The notes beneath the pieces are model-generated. The model did not search any database. It had not been told where the DNA came from and was given only the letters and a program-made list of their open reading frames with translations. A stretch of DNA of 64,000 nucleotides from contig JAKCOZ010000018.1 of NCBI GenBank assembly GCA_022605955.1, positions 7,386,001 through 7,450,000 of the forward strand, given 5' to 3'. Made by a program: the position numbers and the translations under genes. Below are positions 1 to 11,560 of this stretch, piece after piece. This DNA comes from Rallus limicola. Taxonomy: Eukaryota > Chordata > Aves > Gruiformes > Rallidae. Every line of letters begins with the position of its first letter. Position 1 is the stretch's first letter.

Positions 1-635
1 TTGCTGTGATGGCAGCTGTGCTGGGGGCTCATGTTCCACACTGAGGGATCAGGAGCAGGTGCTGAGTCCCGCTGGCGAGGTGCGAGGCGGTCCCCAGAGA
101 GCAGTGCTGGTAAGGAGGGGGTCTCGTGCAAACAAATCCTCACCACTGAACACGACGCAGACCCGACTCAGATCCCTTATGGTGTCTGGGGGTGTGGGAA
201 CATCACTCACCCATGCTCTGGTCTCACCCTGGCCTTCCTCTTTGCCTCTATGGTTTCATCACAACACTTACATCTTTAACAGGTTTGTTAAATAAAAAAA
301 ACCCGAAAAAAAGCAAAACAGAAACCCCCAGCTCCTTTAGTAAACAAAAGGTTTCAATCTCAGATACAGAATAGGTTGCTGAAATTGATTTCTTTTCAGT
401 GAAATTATGAGAGAGAAATGGAATTTTCTTTTTTACCAAATCCTCCATTACCTCAGAAGGTCATCAGCACAGAGAAAAGGGATCCCAATATCTGGGAAGA
501 AATTTTAATCTAAACTAATCAAGAAAGGCTGGAACCATGGGCAAAATGGACTCAGGGTGCTTTTCATGAGTACATTTTTAAAAAGTCTCTAGATTGCCCA
601 AACTAGGTTTTGAAATTTTACTTTAAATATTCCTA

Positions 636-683
636 CTTTTCTTTCTGTTTCCTTCTTTCTTTCTTTGTTTCTTTCTCTTTCCC
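636..683. repeat. Pyrimidine-rich (CTTT)n-like tract
   Basis: An imperfect CTTT/TTTC microsatellite, nearly pure pyrimidine on the plus strand. It lies just upstream of the first copy of the local duplication. Confidence 0.8.
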
Positions 684-715
684 TTGACCCCCTGTTCAAA
701 TCTTATCAGGACAAC

Positions 716-828
716 TTATCACCGTTTCCTAAGTTTAAACAAATGGGATTTTTTTTCCTCTTAAACATTGACCAGGATTCCCTTTCCAACTGAAAAATCA
801 ATTAAGAGGAGTGGCTTTAAATTTGCCC
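716..828. repeat. Local direct repeat, copy 1
   Basis: About 113 bp that recurs in direct orientation at 2016-2141. Shared blocks include GTTTCCTAAGTTTAA, GACCAGGATTCCCTTTCC and GTGGCTTTAAATTT, in the same order. A CR1 fragment starts immediately at its 3' end. I do not recognise it as a named repeat family. Confidence 0.8.
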
Positions 829-989
829 AGAGAAGCTGTGGCTGTCCCTGGATCCCTGGCAGAGTTCAAGGCCAGGCTGGATGGGGCTTTGGGCACCCTG
901 GGCTAGTGGAGGGTGTCCCTGCCCATGGCAGGGGTGGGATTGGGTGGGCTTTGATGTCCCTTCACACCCAAACCAGTCTGGGATTCTAA
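829..989 (+). repeat. CR1 LINE 3' fragment
   Basis: The text matches the conserved CR1 3' region: a GAAGCTGTGGCTGTCCCTGG block, then TTCAAGGCCAGGCTGGATGG, then CTAGTGGAGGGTGTCCCTGC, ending near a degenerate ATTCT. It is 5'-truncated, as is usual for CR1, and lacks a clear terminal ATTCTATGA repeat. Confidence 0.93.
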
Positions 990-1284
990 CTGGCTGAGTG
1001 CATGCTGTTTTACTAATAATTATAATACAACTTTAATTCCAGAGCAACCTAAAGAGCTGCTTATCTCTGTGTAGCCATTTCAGCTCCCAAAACCTGCTCA
1101 AACCTAAACTGATTAGGACAAATTTTAGCACCTTTTTCCTTTCCACTTGGAACAAATATTCATAAAGACCAGCTTTCTCACAGGTACTAGTACAGCCACC
1201 CTGCTGGTATCAATGCTTGCTAGAAACATGCAAAGCATGACAGCCTGAGCATCAGCCTGAGCTAGGGAGCCTGATTTGGCGGCG

Positions 1285-1356
1285 GGGGCGGGGGGGGTGG
1301 ACCTGATGGTCTCTCGAGGACGCTTCCAACCCCTACGATTCTGTGATTCTATGATC
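1285..1356 (+). repeat. CR1 LINE 3' tail
   Basis: A short CR1 terminus: a degenerate GATGGTCT...CTTCCAACCC block followed by ATTCTGTGATTCTATGAT, the characteristic CR1 3' end. It follows a G-rich stretch (1268-1297). Confidence 0.88.
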
Positions 1357-1835
1357 ATGGGGACAGTTTATTTAACAGGATATGACCTATTCCTCTACCT
1401 TGTCCATGTGCTTGAGCCAGTGAAATCCTGCAGGGATTTCAGGTTGGATTCTCAGCTGTGCCTGTTCATCTCATGTAGGACATTGATCTTTTGTTTCCTT
1501 TCCTGCAAGTGGCAGTTTTTGTCAGCTGTGCTGACACAAGAGGAAGGGTCTTTGATTTATAATAACCAGGTAGGTTCTCAAAGAGAGGTGGTAGCACCAG
1601 CTGGGATGACTTTTGTCATGATCATGATCAAGATGAATTCAAACTTCAGTGGCAGGACTGGTGGTAAGCAGTCTCAGCCCTGAAACAGTAAAGATCAAAG
1701 GCTACCAGATGTTGCTGGCAGTGCTTTGCACCACCCCTGGGCTCCTGTCCCATCACAGGTGCAAGAACCCTCCCATGTGGTTGTGGGGCAGATCTAAGCC
1801 TCCAAACAAGACACAGGGTGGGGGAGCTGCCAAAT

Positions 1836-1985
1836 CATAGAATCATCTTGTTTGGACGGGGCACTTTAAGTCATCAAGTCCAACCATCACCTTAACCTGC
1901 CATTCCCTACTAAGCCATGTCTCTCAGCACCACATCTAACCATCTTTTAAATACCTTCAGGATTTTCTAACTTCACCTTAAGTGA
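1836..1985 (-). repeat. CR1 LINE 3' fragment, antisense
   Basis: Begins ATCATAGAATCAT, the reverse complement of the CR1 terminus, and continues through AAGTCCAACCATCACC and CACATCTAACCATCTTTTAA, matching the antisense CR1 3' region. It lies directly before copy 2 of the local duplication. Confidence 0.93.
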
Positions 1986-2015
1986 GGAACACGGTGTTTT
2001 CTCCTGTAGAAGATC

Positions 2016-2141
2016 TTTTATCACAGTTTCCTAAGTTTAAGCAAGGGAGGTTATTTTTTTTATTTGCTTTAGCTTGGACCAGGATTCCCTTTCCAACTGA
2101 AAACGTCAGTTCTTTTACAAGAAGTGGCTTTAAATTTTCCT
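2016..2141. repeat. Local direct repeat, copy 2
   Basis: Second copy of the repeat at 716-828, about 1.3 kb away in the same orientation and somewhat diverged, with small insertions. CR1 fragments separate the copies. Confidence 0.8.
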
Positions 2142-5100
2142 TCCAAGATGCAGACAAGTTGTTTGTCAGGAATGTTAAACTTACTTACATCCTGCTAGAT
2201 TTCAACACACAGAATACTTTTTTTTTTAAGTGTATATATATAAAGCAAGAAATGGAGGTGGTAATCTCTAGGGTGAGTATTTGAACAATGAACAGTGATA
2301 ACAGACATAATCTGTATACAGCTGCACACAGTGTTATCTACTGATGCCTTGTCCACATCATGACTGTTTTATATCTGCTGTCAGTGGAACAGCACCTGTG
2401 TCTTTTCTGACACACTCCTGCCCAGCTTGCTAGGGATTTTTATTCAAGTCTTAGTAAAAACCCAAGCACTACTGAACGTGTCAGCAGTGTAGTATGAGCA
2501 GATGGGATTTCACTGTCCTGACAAAAATCAAGAGTATTTAGTAGAATTGGTGTTCCTCTCCCCATCTTTCCTTTCCCTTAGATTTGTTACACATAAGTAA
2601 ATCTGCAGCATGAGTGAATGCAGTTTGATCTTGCCTGCTGAGCCACAGGCCTTCAACAGAGACACTTGTGCATTAGGCAGTTCAGTGCTTCTGAGGTTCT
2701 TTTCTCCTCACTTCTATTTCATCCTTTTCATGAAGAATTAACTGTAAGGAAAGGGCGATGCAAATGTAGTCCCACATAATGAAATGGTAATTATAGTATT
2801 GTCACAATGGAAATTCAACAACCACCAGGGATTTTAGCTCCCATGACTCTATCCCCAAACCCAGGGCTGTGCCCGGTCACCTCCCATCTAGCAGTTGTGA
2901 ATAAACTTTGCCCTCGGTTATTTATAACTCTACAGCAGATGGGAAAGTTCCTGTTTTCTTAAAACACTATGCTTATATTGCAAATTTGAGTCCAGGAATA
3001 TGGCTGGCTGCAAAACACATCCTGTGTCTCCTGCCAGCGGGCTCATGGAGCAGTGCCAGGCTCAGATGCTGACCACGACCTGTATGTGATGGGTCCTTTT
3101 GGCCAGCATGGTGTTCCCTGCAGATCAAGAGGGAAGTGCCCTTCAGCGAGGATGCTCACAGTAGTTGAGTTGTCTGTTCATTGAATTCAGCTGTCTGAGG
3201 GGGCAAAAAACACAAACCAGAAGGTAGCAGTCAGTGTGTGAAGGATACGATTTAATAATGTATTGTTCTGCTGCAAAGTTTCTATTCCATCCAATCTGTC
3301 TATACTGGACTGCATTCCGTGATAAAAGTGCTTTTCTGCTGAAATGTCTAAATATGATTGATGTCTTGTTTGCTTTGGGCAAATAACAGTTCCTTTGACA
3401 AAGGGATTTACTGTTATGGCTGTCAGACTAAAGCTCTCTGAAGTGATTCCTACTCTCGGATGTTAATTATAGGTGGAGGGAATTGAAACAGAACATCAAA
3501 CGTTGATATTTTTATTACATATACAAACAAGCATTGCATAGGAATGTTAATGTTTAACTTCTGAGGTAGCCAGGTGAGTGCTCATGGAAGAGATTCTGCA
3601 ATGCAGGGCTTTCACCTGCTGTTTCCCACCTGCCCTAGAAATTCCATAACTAGTTGGAAGATAGTACAGCTTTGCCTCATGGTATCAGAGGAATTTGCAT
3701 TGTGCAAAGTCACAAATGCAAGCAAACTCTTTGCTTGGTCAACAGAAGCTGGAGAAATGAGCAGTGCCTGCAAGGTGTACTGGTTTTATATGGTGTTCTT
3801 TCAGCAGCTATTACCACTGAAAGGAAGTAAAGTAATATGTGGCTGGAACCCACACTTGATTGACTTTCCAGTGCCAGTGAAAGGTTTGGTTGAGGTAGGA
3901 CAAAACTCCACAGTGAGTTCATTGTATCAATACCTATTGTGTAATTTCATCTAGCTTTGCATGGAGGAATTGAATTTTTGGTTTGAGTGCTCTGAGGAAG
4001 TGTCCAAGGGAATTTTGCCCATAGAAAGAGGTGACAGAAAAAGCAGATTAAAGATGTAAAGCTAAAAGTGGAGTGATGTGCTTTTGACTAAAATAAATAA
4101 TAAAATCCAGTGGAATTTGGGAGCCAATGACTCTTTATGCTCTGCTGCTCTGCACTCGGGTTGGAGACTGAGCTTAATGTCTATCCTGTCCATTCATTCT
4201 CCAGCTAGACACAGTAAAGATTGCCCCCACCCAAAACCACACTTCAGGGAGGAACTGAGTTAGGAAGTGACACAGGAGGGTCAACAATCACTGTGTGACA
4301 GCTGAAAGGCTGATTTTTTTATTTAACAGGACATACTCTTCTCCCCATGATCCAGAAGGTCCTGGTTTCATTCCCTTCATACTTTCTGCCTATAATGAGA
4401 GCAGAACCTCTTTTCTGGCACAAGATCAAATGAGCTCTCATCTGTGCAAAAAGCAGGCGGTTTTATCTTGAATTAAGCATCAGTAGTCCTCCTGCAGCTC
4501 TGAAGAGTGTGTGTATATCCCTGTGTACAGGATCACAAAAAAAAAGGCACCCGGTTACGTTTTGGGCCAACCCCCCCCCCAACAGAAAACCAAAACCAAA
4601 ACCACCCAAGTACAAAATGATGAACATTTTCAATGTAAAACATTTCCTCTTCTTTTTTTTTCCTATGTCTCCTCAGACAAATTTAGAACAGAAGTCAGTC
4701 CTGCTTGAGTCCAGAGGTTTACCGACACTGATCAACGATTTCATCTGTGTGACAGATGCTTTTTCTACAGGGCTGTTGTGGTGCATTTAGTCAGGATGAT
4801 GTCAGAGCCAAGGGAGGAGCAAGAAAGCACAATTCCCAATATGAGCAACTCCAGGCACATCCTCATACTCCATGGCATGATGGTAAGCAGAAACAAATGT
4901 GTTCAATTCATTTAAGTGGTTTCATCATCCTTTTTGGGAAAGTACTTAGTGGAAGTTCCCTCATGCAAGGCTTTCTCCTCACTTTGACATCTATATTGTT
5001 TGCTGAATGACAGCTATTGACCAACAAGTAATCTCCCCTGAGCAAGGAACAATAGGTAGGTTCACACCCAAAATCTCAAGGACACCCCATAATGACAAGA

Positions 5101-8100
5101 AAAGCAGTGTCTGCTTTTGCCTTGCTCGGAAAGAAATGAAAGGTGTCACCTCACTTCCTGCTTTGCTTCCTCTGTGCTCCAGTCCAATTCCATTGCTAGC
5201 AGGCAGTAAGAATGGCAACAGTGATCACTCTCTCTGCACCTCACCTTTCTGCATCTGCTTCAGGCAGTAAAGACCTGCTCCTCAGATGAAGTACCTTGAT
5301 CTTAACAGCTTCACTCTCCTACCCTCTCATCTGAAGCTGCACTGTCTGTCTCAGGGTTTACCTTCTTAGCTGTTTGGTTGATGTTTACCCCTAAAAGTAG
5401 CTTCTTTAAAGAAACTGCAGAATAGTATCTGCTGTAACAACCCTGGAGTGTGTGACAATGTCTGTTGATCCTGCTGTTGTTAAGTTGTGAGAAAAGGCAT
5501 TGCAATATGTTCTGTCGTGTCTCATGACATACATAGGCATAAAGACACAGGACACAGCAGTGGAACTGACTTCTTGGTTTTGTCTCCTGCCATATTGTTT
5601 GGGGTCAGGTAGATGTTCAGATCTCACAAGGTTAAAATCAAAATTTAATTAGGATTTCTCATAATTTTTAGAAGCAATACTTTTTAAAAAACCCCCGACA
5701 TTATTTTGTTTCTTTATTTCCAGTCACATTGCTATCATTTCAATCATTCCAGCATCTGTATGCATAAGACTGTTAAGTACAATTCTGGCCAGCACATGGA
5801 TCTGTCAGGAGCTGAACAGGAAAGAGCCCTCTTTTCAGGTACCAGCATGTGCTTGGTCTTAACTAACCTAAGAGTTTCCTCGGTGTTCTCTGCTACTGTT
5901 TGAGATAGGATACTGAGCTCAGTTGCCTTTGGCCTGATCTGGGCTGTACAGTCTGATTTTTTGCTTCCTATTTCACATTCTTTCCCCCCCTAATTAGAAA
6001 CTTAAGGATAGATCAGAACTGACAAACCATGAGCTTGTTATAAAAATGGTGCATGGTAGAACAAACTCTGCTAGCAAAAGAGCATCTTCTACAGGATCCA
6101 AACCTGAGACACAGATCAGGCCTCAGTGTGTGTCCACATGGCCTCAAAAACCTGCCACTGCCGCGTCCTTGTGATCACACAGACTGTCTGTGGGGCTGTC
6201 CTCTTGGGTTTGTTTATCCTACGTGTGAGTGAGGTAGTGAAGTTTCTGGGCACGAAATGGAACAAAGGCCACAGGCCGTGCAGCGCATAACTGAGAAGAG
6301 CAGCAGAGCAGTGGGCTACAACCAGCACCTGAGTCGCTCACACCCAGTATGAAACTGCCAGGCATGTGGTATGAACAGAAACCGCCAGTTCCCGGTGCCC
6401 AGCGGTGATGTCAGGCACAGGGAAAGCTCAGGGCAGAGACCATGCTGAGATGCAACTCAAGATGGTCATCATTGCTCCATTCTTACCACTGGTATATCAG
6501 CCACCACACCCACCCCTGCTTCTTGAACAAGAAGTCTTCCACAGGGATTTCATTCAGAAACGTGTGGTGGCGAGATGTGGAGTTGTTGTGGTTAAGTATG
6601 AAACGATCTAATTCCCACTAATCTTGTAACAGTCTGCATGTCAACGCAGCTGGGAATCTGACAGACAAAATATAGTGAAAAAGCAGAGATGCTTTCTTAA
6701 GGTCTTATCTTTCTGCCTGTTGAATTACTATTGGCTGCCAGAGACATCATAATAGCAGTAGAAGGAAATTTTAAAAGACTTCCCCCTTTCAAATAAAAAC
6801 AAGATAAATTCAATTAACCCATTAATATCATGTCGTAACAAGAACTGCTCAGCAGTTTAAAAGCTGAAGAAGAAAAAATATATCTAGGTTTCTCCTGTTT
6901 CCTGGCTACAATTAATAACTGCAATAAAGGGCAGAAATATTTGTATGCTCCCCATTAGAGTTCAGAACTACTCTGAACACCATTTTAATGGATAAAGTTA
7001 AGGAACATGAATTCCTTTGCCAGCTTCCAACTTAAACTCGCATGTTGCCGATGTCCATAGTGGTTTCCTGCATGATTAACTGCATGAAACTAACTACACA
7101 GTGAGAACAGAATATATCAGATTTCTGTCCTCGAAATTCCATTATCTGTGACTCAAGTGGATGTTGAAAACTTGGGTTTCATATTTCTACAAATGTTCCA
7201 GTGGAATTTCAAATTTCTGTTGAGAATTTTAGACTACTGTTGTGACCTTACTCTTTTAAAAACACATTTATAAGCATCTTAGAAGGGGCTGTGGCCCAGT
7301 TTGTGAACCTCTGTGGTGCAGAATCTATTAGAAAAGCCTAACATGTTCATTCATTCCCTAAATAAGCCAGAGGACAGACCTTGGTCTCCTGACCCCTCTT
7401 TGAGAAGGCAGGCAGCACGCTTCAAGCCTGATCACAATCCACTTAAAAACAGTGGAAATTTTTTCATGTCTTTGAGCCCAGTGGTTTCAGCCAGTGCTGA
7501 CATGGGGCAGCCTTTCTGCAGGCACCTGGGTCAGATTCAGAGAAGCCTGAAATAAGTTTCCCTGTCTAAGCACTGGAGCTTTAGTACCCACAAGGGGCTT
7601 TTGTCAACAATGGTGCAAAAGCCGCTTTCACCGACGTCTAATGCTGAAATGCCCATTACATTAGAGGACTAAGCCTGTGCTGTTTTCTCAGCATGGACCA
7701 TGCCTTTTACCACTGTACTGACTCTGGAATTTCATATCAATCCAAATGTGTCTTCTATTGAGAGTAGTAAATAAAAGCCAAAAAAAAAGCTTTCCTTTCA
7801 GCATTCAGAGTGTGCTGCGGAGTTCCAGAAATCACTCACAGATCACCTTACCTTTTGCAATTCATTAACATAAAAGCTATGTAAAGTTTTGAATTACTCT
7901 TAATTAGTCCTAGACTAGTACCAAGCAACCTTTTTATTTCTCTAATTATAGTATTTATAGTGTTAATAACTCTCACAGTTTTACAGGACTCATCTGTTCT
8001 TAACATGGCAGTTAAACTTAAGGCTTAGATTTAAATGATACAACATAGGAGGCTGAATTCACAGCTTGTATTTTTTACTAGAATCTGGTGGTTGCAAAGA

Positions 8101-8344
8101 ATAGCTGGCAAGTGTAACCCAGCTCCACCCTGAATCCTAAACACAAAACCAGCAAAAGACAGAGAATATAAATTAAAACGAGCTCCCTGGAGTAGATAAT
8201 ACTTGGGAACTGTATATACTTGGAGAAGATGCACAGGGCTGTAGTGCCTCTTGGGCACACTGCCCTGGTTTGGGTGAGGACAAAGTTAATTCTCCCATCA
8301 GCTAGCACAGGTGAGTGGAGCTGGCCAAGGGGTGCCACACCCCG

Positions 8345-8367
8345 TGACGTCATACCCCCATAAAAGG
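8345..8367 (+). promoter_or_regulatory. CRE palindrome plus TATA box in the solo LTR
   Basis: A perfect TGACGTCA (8345-8352), the full CREB/ATF consensus, lies 7 nt upstream of ATAAAAGG (8360-8367). This is the expected U3 core promoter of the LTR. It points the same way as IL12B, whose inferred start is about 8.4 kb downstream. Activity is inferred only. Confidence 0.6.
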
Positions 8368-8485
8368 GGCTGGGCGGGGAGGGGCAGCACCACACACCTC
8401 CGGGATGGTCAGAGTGTGGGCTGAGCATCCGGTTGGTCATCAGGTCGGTAGAGTGCTTTGTGTTATCGCTATGTTCTGTCACGAG

Positions 8486-8504
8486 TGTTGTTGTTGTTGT
8501 TGTT
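8486..8504. repeat. (TTG)n microsatellite
   Basis: A short uninterrupted TTG repeat within the solo LTR. Confidence 0.9.
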
Positions 8505-11218
8505 TCCCCTCCTGTGCTGTCCCAGCAAACTGCCCTCACCCACCCCACCATTTGCCACTGTCTGCCTGTCCTCCTCCTGTCCCACCCAGGGAGGGGTGAG
8601 CAAGCGGCCCGTGGCGCTCGCCTGGATGAGCCACCACCCGCATTTATTCCCAACGCTATCTGGTACATAACAGCCCAGGGAAGATTCACCAGTCTGCAGT
8701 CCCTCTCTTTTCCCCACTCTACTGTGGTTGCTAGAAGTTGTCACATGTCAAAGCTCCCAATGCTTTACCACTCGGCGTTGGTAATGCTGTAATCCCACTT
8801 ATTACAACATGACTCTAGCAAAGCCAGCGTTCACAGAAGTTACAGAAGCGACTGTCATATCACAGAGCAACCACTGGAGTCATTTCAGAAATTTCCTTTG
8901 ACTTTCAGGACTTGAGGGATGCTGCAGCGGTTCATTTGTGAAACATCTCTGCTTTCCAAATAAGCTTAGTATGACCTCACTCATTAACCGTCATAGGAGG
9001 TGTTGCAGCTCCTATTACATAAGTTAAAATGTCTTTTCTCCACCTTCAGGAACCTGGAATTTTCTGACAGATAAGAAGTGATGCAATAAGATGCCTAGAT
9101 CATGATGGGGCACTGAATCTTACTACAAAGTCCTGCTATTCCTTGTAAGACAGGGTCCCATTTTCAGTCTGAGTCTCTAGGCTTTTCCATAAGAGAAATA
9201 TCTACATATTAATAATTACATGCAAAATAGTTATAAGTTCCCTTTTTTTATAGGTATATCCCCAAGTACTTCAATCTACATCCATCTTCCCCTTCAAAAC
9301 GGCAATAAAATCAGATGAGAAGTATTTTTTGTAACAATTACACTTCATGCTGACATATTTGCACTAAGAGTACAACTGAAGTTCTGTCAGTGCTGTATTT
9401 CATCCTCAGGCATCAGTTTGCTTTGCTAGGGTCCTGAGCTTGATCCAAAGTTGCACAGCCGTAGTTAGGACAGTGCCAAGCATGAACTACGTGCCCTCTT
9501 AAGAAAGGTTCAAATATGCTTGTGAAATACCATGTAAGACTTATATCAGTGGGACTACTAGCAAGAGTAACTCCTATGCTTTTCTCTCTGTGCTCTCCTC
9601 TCTGCTTGCTCTCATCTCATTACATGATGACAGCCAGTACCTGAGCAATGTGCATGTACACAGCATGGGTTGTTTATTTTCCCTCAAGGAGGAAGAGTGT
9701 TCAGGTTAGAAGGGCAAGAAGGAGGGTTTGTTTGTTCTTTACAGACACACTGCAAGCACAGTGAAAAAAAGAAAGGCACGTTGGGAGCAGGAGGCAGGGA
9801 TGTATTCTGACTTCCTGGAACATTTCATTTAGAAGTCTTGGGACATTTCTGGAGAAAGAAAGTTTTTCTGGAGAAAAACTGGAGAACAGCAGCCTTGAGG
9901 GTCCCAGAAAAAGTTGGCAACTTCTATGAGTTTTTGTGTTACACTACCAAAGGACTGGAGTGGTTCAAAATGTCTTTTAGGGCCTTTGGCAATCTTCCCT
10001 TTCTCCCCAAAACAGGAGGAAATGAACAGCACTTTTTTCCTCCCAGCTCTTCCTCTCACCAAAGCTGCAGATCACTTAGCCAGTGCCAAAGCAACACACC
10101 TTCATCTATGGTTCATGAGCAGTTTCTTCCTCTGAAAGTTCTTTGATATTGCCTGTGGCCAGAGGGATGTAACAAGCTCATACTGCATTAAAGGAGAACA
10201 ATGTCTCATGTTGCCAACTACTTATTATTTGTTGCACTGCTGACACATCAAAGGCACCTCTGAGATTTCAAATCCAAGTGTCAAAATGAATTCTTCTAGT
10301 TGCTGAAACAGAATAATTAAATGAGTAAACTGTCCGTCAAATACTGTGCTACCAAGTGATAGGTGAGTGGTTAAAAATAGAATATTCCACATAAGTCCAT
10401 AAGAATTACGACATAATGGCTCCTGAAATACAAAAGATCTGCAAAGGATGCTGTTATAACAAATTTCTGTCTTCCTCAGAGGCATGTTTAGCTGTTGCAA
10501 TTCTCTTTTGCTCTTTTTGCAGCTTGACTTCAGCATGTGTGTTGAAAGCATCCCACTTGCTGTACAAAACTGGCATTTATCACAAAGTTAATGCCCACCT
10601 ATCAACAAATATCTTTTTGTAATGATATCTAATCAAATAGATGTATTTCACAGAAGAAAATCAATAATGTCTGGGAAAAGTATTTGATGAATATTGGATG
10701 ATTAACCCAATTCCAAAACCTGAGACTAATATCTTGATGACTTCTCTAACCGAATGTGAGTGTAGATTTTTGTTTTGTCTCTTCAGTGTAATGGTACAGT
10801 TCTCCACTTTATCTTTCTCCTGCATTGGTCTTTCTTCAACTGTGGCCAAGGAATAAGTGCAGAGCAGCATGAGAGCATCAAAGCATTTTCCAGACCATAC
10901 AATAGGTGCTCTTCAGTAATTGTCCAGATCCAAATTATTTTCCTACATTGCCTGTTCTTAACACCAACAGAGAAGTCTTATGTATTATCTGGCTTCTGGT
11001 GAAGAAGTTGCAGACTTTTCCAGGTTGTTCTTATGGCTTAAAGAGATGGACTTCATTGGTTGTTCACTCCTTTGTCACCTTTAAGTTTAGGTAGAAAGGC
11101 TACCATTTTTTCCTGTAGGCTTCTTGGTCCCAGTACAATAGTGTGATTCTGGGTTTTAAAAGACTATCTGACCCCATGGCACATCCATTGCTAATGATCA
11201 CTGGCTAAAAACTGTGAT

Positions 11219-11290
11219 TGACCGACCTACTACCGACCTACCTACCAACCTATGTGTCTTCCTAACAACCTACATACCTACCTCCAACCT
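11219..11290. repeat. Degenerate (CCTA)n microsatellite
   Basis: Repeated ACCTACC, ACCGACC and AACCTA units without long perfect runs. It ends about 50 bp before the antisense CR1 terminus at 11341. Confidence 0.85.
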
Positions 11291-11340
11291 TTCCCTGTCT
11301 TGTCATAAATCAGCTGTAATTCCTATTAGCGTAATACAAG

Positions 11341-11560
11341 TCATAGAATCATAGAATGTGAAAGGTTGGCAGGGACCTTTAATACCATCTAGCCCAACCT
11401 CCCTGCAGTAAGCAGGGACATCTTCACTAATCAGGTCACTCAGAGCCCCATTAAGCCTGACCTTTAATATCTCCAGGGATTGGGCCTCCACCACCACTTT
11501 GGGCAACCTGTGCCGATGATCTACAACCTTACTATTGAAGAACTTAAAAATCAAATCACA
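11341..11560 (-). repeat. CR1 LINE 3' fragment, antisense
   Basis: A near-canonical antisense CR1 end: TCATAGAATCATAGAAT, then AGGTTGGCAGGGACCTTTAA, CCCAACCTCCCTGCAG, CAGAGCCCCATTAAGCCTGA and GGCCTCCACCACCACTTTGG. It is well enough preserved to be one of the younger copies in the window. Confidence 0.97.

Larger units (their letters stand above)
8261..8643 (+). mobile_element. Solo LTR of an endogenous retrovirus
   Basis: Starts TGCCCTGGTTTGGG with AAAGTTAATT shortly after, and runs to a degenerate GCC...CCACCACCCGCA end, so it has TG...CA termini and a size near 380 bp. Its opening and its central GTGACGTCA plus ATAAAAGG resemble a common avian ERV LTR type as I recall it. No internal gag, pol or env follows, so it reads as a solo LTR. 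No target-site duplication is evident, which suggests age or slightly wrong ends. A (GTT)n run near 8486-8504 and a C-rich 3' part are internal. Confidence 0.72.

Noticed and set aside
8078..8689. 203-codon minus-strand open frame
   Set aside because: It crosses the solo LTR and its GC-rich part, has poly-Thr from the (TTG)n repeat and shows no retroviral or host domain.
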